Assembly (NCBI GenBank): GCA_020072815.1
Contig: JAIQGE010000005.1
Span: 186,001-250,000, forward strand
Length of the DNA stretch: 64,000 nucleotides
Source: Terriglobia bacterium
Lineage (GTDB): Bacteria; Acidobacteriota; Terriglobia; Terriglobales; Acidobacteriaceae
Reading direction: 5' to 3'
Positions 36,058-44,994 of the stretch are shown piece after piece. A program made the position numbers and the translations under genes. Numbering within the stretch: the first letter of the stretch is position 1; each line of letters opens with the position of its first letter. The notes beneath the pieces were generated by a model. The model was not told the DNA's origin and searched no databases. It was given only the letters and a program-made list of their open reading frames with translations.

Positions 36058-37017
36058 TCACCCGGTTCTCCTGATTTCCTTAATGCCAACTTGAAGCCGC
36101 CGGCGCAGCAGCGCTCGCAGAGTTGCGCCGTCTGCGTATCCCACGCGAGCGGCAACTTCGTCCACGGTCGCGCTGCCCGTCTTCAAGAGATGCACCGCAT
36201 GCTCCACCCGCAAGCTCTGGAAATAAGAGAGCGGCGACTTTCCCAGCACGCTCTGCATGTGGCGCGCGAGTGTTCGCTTGCTGGATCCAGTGGCTTTGGC
36301 CGCGTCATCCAGCGAAAACCCCTTGCTCAATCTGGCGCGGGCCCAAGCTTCGAAGCGTTGGACCAAGGGATCTGCGTGGACCAGGTGATCGGTCAGTGAA
36401 TAAGCGGACTGCGACGGGCGGGAATCGACGATGAGATATTTCGCGGTGAGAGAAGCCAGCTGCGGACTCACTCCCCGAATCAGCCATAGAGCAAGATCCA
36501 TATGGCTCAGCGCCGCCCCGGCAGTCACAAAGCGGTCTGATTTTACGATCATGTTCGATTCCTCCAGCAACACGTTCGGGTATCGCTTGCGAAACAGCGG
36601 CGCCAGCCACCAGGTTGTGGTCGCGCGCTGATGATCGAGCAGACCGGACTCCGCCATGACAAAGGTCCCGATGCATGCGGCCGTCATGGTTGCGCCGCGG
36701 CGGGACCACCGTTGCAGCGCAGCGCCGGCAGCCCGGATGTCCGGCCGGGCAAGCGCATTTTCCAAGGGACCGGGCATCTTGAATCCAATCGCGGGGACCA
36801 CGACGCAGTCAGGCGTCCGCGCGTCAATGGCGCTAACGGGAACGCTGAGGCCTTGCGATGTTTTAATGGCCTTGCGCACCCCCACAATTTTCAGATCAAA
36901 TCGTGGCACAGCAAGACCGGCGACCTCAATCAATTCGTTTGCGGTCTGGAATGCGTCGAGTACCGCCGAGAGGCCCAAATCAAAGACGCCATCGAGTACA
37001 AGCACGTTGATTCGCAT
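36058..37017 (-). CDS. GlxA-family AraC-type transcriptional regulator
   Basis: The preferred start is MRINVLVLDGVFDLG (319 residues). The N-terminal domain (about 1-170) is a DJ-1/PfpI class I glutamine-amidotransferase-like fold with the nucleophile-elbow region TMTAACIGTFVMAESGLL. The C-terminal domain (about 215-315) is an AraC-type pair of helix-turn-helices (LDDAAKATGSSKRTLARHMQ and VDEVAARVGYADGATLRALL). Regulators of this group usually control the neighbouring divergent gene, here the monooxygenase at 37119, 101 bp away. Confidence 0.93.
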   Translation of the reverse strand: MRINVLVLDGVFDLGLSAVLDAFQTANELIEVAGLAVPRFDLKIVGVRKAIKTSQGLSVPVSAIDARTPDCVVVPAIGFKMPGPLENALARPDIRAAGAALQRWSRRGATMTAACIGTFVMAESGLLDHQRATTTWWLAPLFRKRYPNVLLEESNMIVKSDRFVTAGAALSHMDLALWLIRGVSPQLASLTAKYLIVDSRPSQSAYSLTDHLVHADPLVQRFEAWARARLSKGFSLDDAAKATGSSKRTLARHMQSVLGKSPLSYFQSLRVEHAVHLLKTGSATVDEVAARVGYADGATLRALLRRRLQVGIKEIRRTG

Positions 37018-37118
37018 GGCAATAATGATATCAAAGATGGCATTCTTGCCTCTAGCATAAAAACGCCCCGGTACGTAGTCTCGCACCAGGCCGACATTTC
37101 GGCTAAGGAGAATTGAAA

Positions 37119-37436
37119 ATGATTAAGATTGGATTGTTTGTACGCCTTGAAGCGAAACCCGGAAAGGAAAAAGAGGTTGCCGCCTTCCTGAACCAAGGTC
37201 TTCAAATGGCAAATCAGGAAGCGACCACTCCGCTGTGGTTCGCGCTGCGCCTGGGCCCATCCACCTTCGGCGTATTCGATGCGTTTGCCGATGAATCAGG
37301 AAGGCAAGCCCACCTCAACGGGCCCATTGCCAAGGCACTCTTTGCCATCGCCCCGGAGCTGTTGGCCGTGCCGCCTTCCATCGAGAAGCATGAGATTCTG
37401 GGAGCCAAGCTTCCGCAGGAGGTGGCCGTCGGCTAA
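37119..37436 (+). CDS. Antibiotic-biosynthesis-monooxygenase (ABM) domain protein
   Basis: The ATG at 37119 is 8 nt after AAGGAG (105 residues). The protein is a single ferredoxin-like ABM domain: IGLFVRLEAKPGKEKEVAAF, then FALRLGPSTFGVFDAFADES and a C-terminal helix. Members are small dimeric oxygenases or stress proteins without cofactor. It is divergent from the GlxA-type regulator, which probably controls it. A GC-rich hairpin (37454-37472) without a T-run follows. Confidence 0.88.
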   Translation: MIKIGLFVRLEAKPGKEKEVAAFLNQGLQMANQEATTPLWFALRLGPSTFGVFDAFADESGRQAHLNGPIAKALFAIAPELLAVPPSIEKHEILGAKLPQEVAVG

Positions 37437-37553
37437 AAGTGTTGTTGCTGCCAGGGCGGCTCCAGGCCGCCCCGACAACACACAATCGGCCGCTGTACGA
37501 CTGCACCGGTTCGTTGACGGGAGACTCATGCGATAACATGTTTCCCGGCCACC

Positions 37554-38471
37554 ATGCTCCGCTACATCGCAACCCGGCTGCTGTACACCATCCCCGTGCT
37601 GTGGCTGGTGGTCTCCGTCGTGTTCCTGCTGATCCACTTGGTGCCCGGCGATCCCATCCAGCAGATGCTGGGCGAGGGCGCGTCCGCCGCGGACATGCAG
37701 GCCGCTCGCCATGCCTACGGGCTGGACGTCCCCGTGGGACAGCAATACCTCAATTACTGGAAGGGCGTGCTGCACGGCGACCTGGGACGCTCCCTGCGCT
37801 TTGACCAGCCGGTGGCGCGCATGGTGGCGCAACGCTATCCGCAGACGCTGCAGTTGACCGTGGCCGCGATGCTGGTTGCTCTGCTGATTTCCATTCCTGC
37901 CGGCGTGCGTTCGGCGCGGCGCCGCAACCGCTGGGACGACCGCGCGCTCAGCTTCGTCAGCCTGCTGGGCCTGTCCTTCCCCAATTTCGCGCTGGGGCCA
38001 ATTTTGATTTTATTTTTCTCGATTCAACTGGGCTGGCTGCCGGTCTCCGGCTCCGGCACGCTGGCGCATCTCGTTCTTCCGGCGGTGACCATGGGCGCGT
38101 CGCTGGCGGCGATCCTCACGCGCATGGTCCGCACCGCGATGCTTGAAGAGCTGAGCCAGGATTACATCCGCACTGCACGCGCCAAGGGCCTTTCCGAGCG
38201 CGCCGTGGTCTACAAACACGCGCTGCGCAACGCGCTGGTGCCGGTGCTGACGGTGGTGGGCTTGCAGTTTGGGGCATTACTCGCAGGAGCAATCGTTACC
38301 GAAACCATCTTCTCCTGGCCCGGCATCGGACGGCTGACCATCACGGCCATCGGCAACCGCGATTACTACCTGGTGCAAGGCTGCATCCTGATGATCGGCC
38401 TGACTTACCTGGCGGTGAACTTCATGACCGATTTCTTTTATTCGTTGGCGAACCCGAGGATCAGGCAGTAG
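37554..38471 (+). CDS. DppB-type ABC transporter permease (peptide/nickel family)
   Basis: A 305-residue inner-membrane protein with six helices. The N-terminus MLRYIATRLLYTIPVLWLVV and VPGDPIQQMLG are typical of DppB/OppB. The EAA-like loop ELSQDYIRTARAKGLSERAVVYKHALRNAL (read in parts at about 205-225) couples to the ATPases. It should import oligopeptides, nickel or similar solutes together with a DppC partner, ATPases and a binding protein. The likely DppC lies 0.9 kb away in the opposite direction; ATPases and binding protein are not in the window. Confidence 0.92.
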   Translation: MLRYIATRLLYTIPVLWLVVSVVFLLIHLVPGDPIQQMLGEGASAADMQAARHAYGLDVPVGQQYLNYWKGVLHGDLGRSLRFDQPVARMVAQRYPQTLQLTVAAMLVALLISIPAGVRSARRRNRWDDRALSFVSLLGLSFPNFALGPILILFFSIQLGWLPVSGSGTLAHLVLPAVTMGASLAAILTRMVRTAMLEELSQDYIRTARAKGLSERAVVYKHALRNALVPVLTVVGLQFGALLAGAIVTETIFSWPGIGRLTITAIGNRDYYLVQGCILMIGLTYLAVNFMTDFFYSLANPRIRQ

Positions 38472-38481
38472 CTTTTTCTTT

Positions 38482-38551
38482 ATCCCGAGCGTTCTTGCTT
38501 GAGGGCCACTGGCCCGAAACCCTGAGCGTAGCCGAAGGGGAGGGATCCCTA
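38482..38551. repeat. Dispersed 70-bp intergenic repeat, copy 2
   Basis: Nearly identical to 15737-15806. It begins 10 bp after the DppB stop codon and contains a GGGCC-ACT-GGCCC hairpin; only the loop and a few other bases differ between copies. Confidence 0.75.
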
Positions 38552-38566
38552 TATGCATAAATGATG

Positions 38567-38696
38567 CGTCATCCCGAGTAGCGACGAGGGACCTTGCGAT
38601 TGAGGCTCCAAATTGACCTGACTTCAACACAAGGTCCCTCACCCCTATTCGGGCGCTGACGACGGCGCGCCCTCATCCACGGGGTTCGGGATGACG
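38567..38696. repeat. 130-bp element with terminal and internal inverted repeats (MITE/REP-like)
   Basis: The ends are 11-bp inverted repeats (CGTCATCCCGA at 38567-38577, TCGGGATGACG at 38686-38696). Inside is a second perfect 11-bp inverted repeat (GAGGGACCTTG 38586-38596 with CAAGGTCCCTC 38630-38640). It carries no gene. Its end sequence is related to the ATCCCGAG repeats. Confidence 0.6.
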
Positions 38697-38704
38697 GCGT
38701 GGTC

Positions 38705-39160
38705 TTAAGCAATCAGGATAACTTCGGCGGTAAGCGAGCCACTCACAATCTCCATCCTCCCCACACTCACCTCCAGCTTGAACCTTCGCGGCCCCGCGCT
38801 GCCCGGATTGAAATACAGCACGCTGTCTTTGACTTCCTGCTTGGGCTGGTGGGAGTGGCCGCTGATCACCGCAGCGAAGCCGGCGGCTTTCGGATTCAGG
38901 TCGAGCGAGTTGACGTCATGCAGGATGTAGATCACCACTCCGCCCAGTTCGACGACTTCCGTCTCGGCAAAGCGCCGCGCCCAGGGTTGCGTATCCACGT
39001 TGCCGCGGATGGCCGTGACCGGCGCAATTTTCTCTAGCGCAGGAACAATTGCCGGATCGCCGATGTCGCCTGCGTGAATGATGTGCTCCGATCCGCGCAG
39101 AAGCTCCACGGCTTCCGGCCGCAGGAGCCCGTGCGTGTCAGAGATAACGCCGATGAGCAT
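38705..39160 (-). CDS. YfcE-family metallophosphoesterase
   Basis: A 151-residue calcineurin-like phosphodiesterase. Metal-binding motifs are in order: SDTHG (about 7-11), HAGDIGD (about 29-35), GNVD (about 54-57), LHD (about 79-81) and GHSH (about 100-103), then NPGSAG (about 119-124). Small enzymes of this group cleave phosphodiesters or nucleotides in vitro; the natural substrate is unknown. The gene lies between the two permease genes and is on the same strand as the DppC gene. Confidence 0.93.
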   Translation of the reverse strand: MLIGVISDTHGLLRPEAVELLRGSEHIIHAGDIGDPAIVPALEKIAPVTAIRGNVDTQPWARRFAETEVVELGGVVIYILHDVNSLDLNPKAAGFAAVISGHSHQPKQEVKDSVLYFNPGSAGPRRFKLEVSVGRMEIVSGSLTAEVILIA

Positions 39161-39395
39161 GAGGAGAACTTGTGAGTTTCAAGTGTGCCGCCTAAAGGGG
39201 CTCTGCTTTCGTTGAGAACGCTTACCCAGGCCTGACGGCCTGGGCTACCATTATGTCGCGCCTGAAGGCGCTCGCAGCGCCGCAAAAGATGCACTTTGCT
39301 CGCTACAGACAACCCACCAGATAGGTTTCCTCCGTGTCTCCGTGCCTCCGTGGTGAGATTTAGGCCAATTGCCAATGACTAATTGCCAATTGCTG

Positions 39396-40259
39396 CTACA
39401 GCCCCGCTTCAATCCTCGATCTTGGGTCCATGTAGTCGCGCAGGGCGTCGCCGATGAAGTTAAACGACAGCACAGCCAGCATCACGGCGGCGGCAGGGAA
39501 GAGCACCAGGTGCGGCGCGTCGAACAGGTGCGCGCGGCCGTCATTCAACATGGAGCCCCAACTTGCCGTGGGTGGGGGAACGCCCAGGCCGAGAAAACTC
39601 ATCGTCGCTTCCGCCAGCACCGCGCCGGCCATGCCGATGGCCGCCTGCACAATCACCGGCTGGATCACGTTGGGCAGGATATGGCGGGTGACGATGCGCC
39701 AGTCGCTGGCGCCCAGCGCCCGCGCGGCTTCCACGAACTCGCGTTCTTTCATCGCCAGCACTTGGCCGCGGACCAGGCGCGCGTAGCCCACCCATCCGCC
39801 GATACACAAAGCCAGAATCAGGTTGAAGATGCCCGGCCCCAGGAACGCTACAAAGGCGATGGCCAAAAGAATTCCTGGAAAAGAGAGAAAGGCATTCATC
39901 AGCACGACGTTGAAAAACTTGTCGGCAAATCCGCCGTAGTATCCGGCGATGGAACCGATGATCAGCCCCAGCAGGAGCGATCCTGCCACCACGCTGCTGC
40001 CGACGAGCATGGAGATGCGCGCGCCGTAGATTACGCGGGAGAAGATGTCGCGGCCCAGTTCGTCGGTGCCGAACCAGTGCGCCGCGTTCGGTGGTTGCAG
40101 ACGCGACGGCAGATCAATGTTGCTGGGGTCCTGCGGGGCGATCCACGGACCAAAGATCGCCAGCACCACAAACAGCGCCACCAGCACCATGCCGGCTCCG
40201 GCCAGCTTGTTGTGCCGTCCGAGCGAGGTTGCGGTGGTCCAGGTGGATGTGGCGGCCAT
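39396..40259 (-). CDS. DppC-type ABC transporter permease (peptide/nickel family)
   Basis: The start MAATSTWTTATSLGR is chosen because the nine codons upstream lie in an intergenic repeat arm; 287 residues. It has the N-terminal OppC_N segment and six helices, the family phrase HWFGTDELGRDIFSRVIYGAR (in parts) near 60-80, and an EAA-like loop (FVEAARALGASDWRIV). It pairs in function with DppB at 37554, but the two genes converge, unlike the usual dppBC order. It sits downstream of hisC. Confidence 0.92.
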   Translation of the reverse strand: MAATSTWTTATSLGRHNKLAGAGMVLVALFVVLAIFGPWIAPQDPSNIDLPSRLQPPNAAHWFGTDELGRDIFSRVIYGARISMLVGSSVVAGSLLLGLIIGSIAGYYGGFADKFFNVVLMNAFLSFPGILLAIAFVAFLGPGIFNLILALCIGGWVGYARLVRGQVLAMKEREFVEAARALGASDWRIVTRHILPNVIQPVIVQAAIGMAGAVLAEATMSFLGLGVPPPTASWGSMLNDGRAHLFDAPHLVLFPAAAVMLAVLSFNFIGDALRDYMDPRSRIEAGL

Positions 40260-40271
40260 GGAAAACCAGTT

Positions 40272-40348
40272 AACCACAAAGGACACAAAGGTTCACAAAG
40301 AAATAGGCGAACCAGAGACCTTCGTGCTCCTTCGTGTCCTTTGTGGTT
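40272..40348. repeat. Inverted repeat AACCACAAAGGACAC, REP-like
   Basis: Perfect 15-bp arms (40272-40286 and 40334-40348) continue inward as an imperfect stem, in the gap between hisC and the DppC gene. On RNA this would form a long hairpin that may end or stabilise the hisC message. No T-run follows. Confidence 0.6.
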
Positions 40349-40355
40349 TGAGTTC

Positions 40356-41489
40356 TTATTTCGCGACGGCTTGTCGCACGACTCTCTTCAGCGTCTTCAC
40401 GAACACTTCATTCTGTTCCGGCGTACCTACGGTGACGCGGATGCCGTTGCGGATGCCCCATGGCACCAGTGAACGCACGATCACGCCTTCGGCCTGCATG
40501 CGTTTGGCGAAGGCGTTGGCGTCCTCATCAATTTCAAAATAGATGAAGTTGGCGCTGGTGGGGACGGCGCGCAGCCCCAGTTCGGCAAAGTACGGCATGA
40601 GCCATGCGGCGCCCTCGGCGTTGTTTTCCACCGTCTTGCGGATGTGGGCTTCATCGCGAATGGCGGCCAGCCCGGCGGCCTCGGCCACCACGGAAACAGA
40701 AAACGAACTGCGCACGCGTGCGAAGTATTGCAGCAGTTCCGGATTGCCGCAACCGTATCCCAAGCGAAGCCCGGCCAGTCCGTGGGCTTTGGAGAACGTT
40801 CGCAAAACTAGAACGTTGGCGCGCCCGGCGCGGACGTAATCCAGCGATCGCGTGTAGGTGATGCCGCGCTGTGCGGCGAAGTAGCTGGCAAAGTCGTAAT
40901 ACGCTTCGTCCATGACGACCAGCACGTGGTCGGGCATGCGGCGCAGGAAGTTTTCCGTGGCGTCCGCGTCAAACATCGTCCCTGTGGGATTGTTGGGGTT
41001 GGCCAGGATGACCACGCGCGTCTGGTCGTTGATGGCCGCGGCGATGGCATCCAGATCGTAAGCGTCATGGCGCAAGGGAGTGGTGATCAGCTCAGCGCCG
41101 GCGGCGCGGGTCACAATCGGGTAGCTGATGAATGACCGCTCGCTGGTAATGCAGTTCAGCCCCGGCGCCAGCAGCGTGCGCGCCAGAATGTCCAGCAGGC
41201 CGAGCGAGCCATCAGCCAGGAATATCTGCTCCTGCGCCAGTTGATGGCGGCGCGCCAGCTCCATGCGCAAGTCCGTTGCGTCATTATCAGGATAGAGGTT
41301 GACCAGCGGCGCGGCTTCGCGGATGGCGGCAATCGCCAGCGGCGAAGGTCCAAAAGGATTTTCATTGGAGGCCAGCTTGATCATGGCCACGCCCGACTCG
41401 CGCTGCGCCTGGCGAAGCGCTTTGCCCGGCACGTAACCGGTGAGGGAACGTATGTGAGGCGAGACGAGATCGAGAACTGTCTTCTTCAT
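40356..41489 (-). CDS. hisC: Histidinol-phosphate aminotransferase
   Basis: A 377-residue fold-type I PLP enzyme. Motifs: LASNENPFGPSP (39-50), ADGSLGLLD at the phosphate-binding site (about 92-100), NPNNPTG (164-170), DEAYYDF (194-200), and the Schiff-base Lys234 in TFSKAHGLAGLRLGY. It converts imidazole-acetol phosphate and glutamate to histidinol phosphate in histidine synthesis. No other his gene is nearby, so a related broad-specificity aminotransferase (for example for aromatic amino acids) cannot be excluded. Confidence 0.92.
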   Translation of the reverse strand: MKKTVLDLVSPHIRSLTGYVPGKALRQAQRESGVAMIKLASNENPFGPSPLAIAAIREAAPLVNLYPDNDATDLRMELARRHQLAQEQIFLADGSLGLLDILARTLLAPGLNCITSERSFISYPIVTRAAGAELITTPLRHDAYDLDAIAAAINDQTRVVILANPNNPTGTMFDADATENFLRRMPDHVLVVMDEAYYDFASYFAAQRGITYTRSLDYVRAGRANVLVLRTFSKAHGLAGLRLGYGCGNPELLQYFARVRSSFSVSVVAEAAGLAAIRDEAHIRKTVENNAEGAAWLMPYFAELGLRAVPTSANFIYFEIDEDANAFAKRMQAEGVIVRSLVPWGIRNGIRVTVGTPEQNEVFVKTLKRVVRQAVAK

Positions 41490-41554
41490 TCCATGAGAAG
41501 TGTTACAGAGTTTTGTATCACGAATGCTACGGGCTTAGCTATCCCAGGTGGAAG

Positions 41555-42916
41555 TTAGCGCGACTTTCGCGGATGTTTGCCTGCGTGGCCAGGCCCGGAA
41601 CTGGGGCCCGGGCCGGCGCCGGGACGACGCCCGGCATTCTGGCGAGGCCCAGCATTCTGTCGAGGGCCCGCACCCTGGCGCGGTCCGGCGCCCTGCCGCG
41701 GACCGGTGCCTTGCCGCGGACCGCTGCTTTGCCGAGGTCCCGTACCCTGTCGCGGCCCACTGCCTGGCCGCGGCCCACTGCCTTGGCGAGAGCCTGGGCG
41801 TTGATGAGGTCCTTGACGAGTTCCAAAGGCCGGACGAGATCCCGCGTTTTGCCGAGGTCCGATGTTTGGGCGAAGTCCCGTGCTTTGCTGAGGTCCTTTG
41901 CTTGGGCGAAGTCCAGCGCCTTGCCGAACGTCCGCGCTTTGCCGAGGCCCAGTGCTCGGACCAGGGCCGATGCCTTGACGAGGCCCGGTGCTCGGACGAA
42001 CGCCCGTGCCTTGATGCGTTCCAATGCTCGGACGCGCGCCAGTGTCTTGGCGACGTCCAGCGCTCTGACGTGGCCCAGTGCTTTGCCGACGGCCAGTGCT
42101 CTTGCGCTGCCCGCTGCCCGGAGGCAGCCAGCGCTGCTTCCGTTCCAGGCGCTGCGGTTCTTTGGGTAACTGCTTTTCGCCGGGCCGGCGCAGCGTGGCG
42201 ATCTCGCGCAGCGTGAGTTCGCGATACGCGCCGGGCTCCACGTCCAAGGTGAGCGCGCCGTAGCGTATGCGTTTGATCTTTTCCACGTGGTGGCCAATTT
42301 CTTCAAACATCCGGCGAATCTGGCGGTTTTTGCCTTCAATCAGCGTGACTTCATACCACGGGTTGTTGCCTTCCCGGGTCAGTTGCACATGGGCCGGCGC
42401 GGTGCGCTCCGCGTGCATGGAGCGGTAGCCGGGCTTAGGGCTCAGCTTGAGGCCGCGCCGCAGTTTTTCAACGTCGTCCGCTTTGGGCTGGCCGGAGACC
42501 TTGACCAGATAGGTTTTCGCCACGTGCGACGCGGCGCTCATGAGATGGTTCGCCAGCGCTCCGTCATTGGTCATCAGCAGCAGGCCTTCGCTCAGGTAGT
42601 CCAGCCGGCCGACGGGATATATGCGCGCTCCCGCTTGCTTCACCAGGTCCATCACCGTGGGGCGGCCCTCAGGATCAGAGACGGTGGTCACGTAGCCCTT
42701 GGGTTTGTTCAGCAGAAGATAGACATGGCGTTCCGCGCCGTGGAGCAATTTGCCGTCAACTTTGATGTGGTCGGTTGCCAGGTCAGCCTTGCTGCCGAGC
42801 GCAGTGACCACCTGCCCGTTCACGGTGACGCGTCCCTGGGTGATCAACTCTTCGGCGTGGCGGCGCGAGGCGATCCCCGCCGCGGCAATGATTTTCTGCA
42901 ATCGCTCAGCGGGCAC
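41555..42916 (-). CDS. RluB/RsuA-family pseudouridine synthase with long basic repeat tail
   Basis: GTG start directly abutting the stop of scpB. The core (about 1-255) has an S4 RNA-binding domain (LQKIIAAAGIASRRHAEELI) and the catalytic domain with Asp106 in GRLDYLSEG, RTYLVKV-like and GKNRQIRRMFEEIG motifs. It isomerises uridine in 23S or 16S rRNA. After residue about 262 comes a tail of some 190 residues made of short GPRQxxG/TGxRQ repeats, rich in Gly, Arg, Gln, Ser and Pro, strongly basic and disordered. Tails of this kind bind RNA in other proteins. The core is ordinary; the tail is unusually long. Confidence 0.92.
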   Translation of the reverse strand: MPAERLQKIIAAAGIASRRHAEELITQGRVTVNGQVVTALGSKADLATDHIKVDGKLLHGAERHVYLLLNKPKGYVTTVSDPEGRPTVMDLVKQAGARIYPVGRLDYLSEGLLLMTNDGALANHLMSAASHVAKTYLVKVSGQPKADDVEKLRRGLKLSPKPGYRSMHAERTAPAHVQLTREGNNPWYEVTLIEGKNRQIRRMFEEIGHHVEKIKRIRYGALTLDVEPGAYRELTLREIATLRRPGEKQLPKEPQRLERKQRWLPPGSGQRKSTGRRQSTGPRQSAGRRQDTGARPSIGTHQGTGVRPSTGPRQGIGPGPSTGPRQSADVRQGAGLRPSKGPQQSTGLRPNIGPRQNAGSRPAFGTRQGPHQRPGSRQGSGPRPGSGPRQGTGPRQSSGPRQGTGPRQGAGPRQGAGPRQNAGPRQNAGRRPGAGPGPSSGPGHAGKHPRKSR

Positions 42917-43855
<939 letters not shown>

Positions 43856-43862
43856 GGGAAAT

Positions 43863-43981
43863 CAGCACTTAGTAATTAGCAATTGGCAATTAGCTTGTGC
43901 GCCTTTGGCCACCACTATCCTCTGTTCTCTTTGAAATGGCCTGGCTAATTGCCAGTTGCTAATTGCTATTTGCTATTTGCC
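43863..43981. repeat. AATTGGCAATT-type inverted repeat between scpA and scpB
   Basis: TAGCAATTGGCAATTAGC near 43877 is matched, with one change, by the reverse complement of GGCTAATTGCCAGTTGCTA near 43943. Further AATTGCTATTTGCTATTTGCC follows. Similar words occur at 39364-39395 and, as GGTAATT runs, at 44792-44915. Confidence 0.55.
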
Positions 43982-44791
43982 CTACCTCCAATCATCTCTC
44001 ACCGCGACGCCTTCTCCCATGATGGTGTCAAACAGGGGATGCTTTTTCAGCAGGATGTCGCCGAACGTCCGCTCCTGCCGCAGCAGCACCGCCTGTAGCC
44101 GCACCAGTTCCAGCAGCGCCAGAAACGATGAGATGAGCGCATTTCGCGACGAGATGTGCTGCAGCAGTCGCTTCAAGCGGATGGGCCGATCTTCCATCAG
44201 CAGGCGGCGGCGAAAGTATTCGATCATCTGGCCAACGGTGACGGTATCTTCGTCCACGCTCAGGACCGGGCGGTTGCGGGCGCGTTCCAGAATCTCCTGG
44301 AACGTGCGCACCAAGTCCACCACGTCGGCCGCGAGTTCCGGTTCGGTGCCTTCCGCGTCGCGGAATTCCTTGAGCGACGGGTTGCTCACCACGGCGTCTT
44401 CAATTTGCTGCTTCTGCATCAGCATCTGCGCGGCATTCTTGAACTTCTCATGCTCCAGCAGCCGGGACACCAGTTCGTCGCGCGGGTCTTCCAGTTGGCC
44501 TTCCGCCAGTTCGGGGTCGCGCGGCAGCAGCATCTTGCTCTTGATGTGAATCAGCAGCGACGCCATGTAGATGAACTCAGCGGCCACGTCCACGTCCAGG
44601 TGCTTCAGGTTCTCCACGTATCCCAGGTACTGGGCCGTGATCTTGGCGATGGGGATATCGTAGATATCAATGTCCTGCTTGCGGATCAGGTCCAGCAACA
44701 GGTCCAGCGGCCCATCGTAAATCTGGCCCACGGTGACGGCGAAAGGGAACTCGCTGGTCTGGGGACGGGCGGATTGGGTAGATTCTGCCAT
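43982..44791 (-). CDS. scpA: Segregation and condensation protein A
   Basis: The start MAESTQSARPQ is used (269 residues); upstream codons are GGTAATT-repeat sequence. Kleisin features: VGQIYDGPLDLLLDLIRKQDIDIYDIP at the N terminus (SMC-binding part), DVDVAAEFIYMASLLIHIKSKMLLP, and a C-terminal winged helix (about 190-265, IVLFRRRLLMEDRPIRLKRLL-like region). It links SMC head domains and recruits ScpB. It is upstream of scpB, 126 bp apart. Confidence 0.93.
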   Translation of the reverse strand: MAESTQSARPQTSEFPFAVTVGQIYDGPLDLLLDLIRKQDIDIYDIPIAKITAQYLGYVENLKHLDVDVAAEFIYMASLLIHIKSKMLLPRDPELAEGQLEDPRDELVSRLLEHEKFKNAAQMLMQKQQIEDAVVSNPSLKEFRDAEGTEPELAADVVDLVRTFQEILERARNRPVLSVDEDTVTVGQMIEYFRRRLLMEDRPIRLKRLLQHISSRNALISSFLALLELVRLQAVLLRQERTFGDILLKKHPLFDTIMGEGVAVRDDWR

Positions 44792-44915
44792 TTGGTAATT
44801 GGGTAATTTCGTAATTTGGTAATTGCCGGAACACGACAATCGCGTAGGTTCCTCGGGATTTCGGCGAAACAAATTACCCGATTACCAAATTACTCAATTA
44901 CAAAATCTGGTTACT
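44792..44915. repeat. GGTAATT-rich imperfect inverted repeat
   Basis: Runs of GTAATT words (about 44792-44826) are mirrored by AATTAC words (about 44871-44902), giving an AT-rich foldback around a GC-rich centre. It lies between trpS and scpA. Confidence 0.55.
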
Positions 44916-44994
44916 CAATTCTAAATGCTTTCCGCGCCCAGACGAACGTCCGGCCTGTGGATTACGTGGCTTTTTTCTGCTTGCACTGCGGCGG

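Noticed and set aside
39369-40472. Plus-strand frame of 367 codons
   Set aside because: Opposite the DppC permease and the end of hisC, both well supported.
41513-42339. Long open frames on both strands over the RluB tail
   Set aside because: They arise from the short tandem repeats that encode the tail; only the frame continuous with the pseudouridine synthase has domain support.
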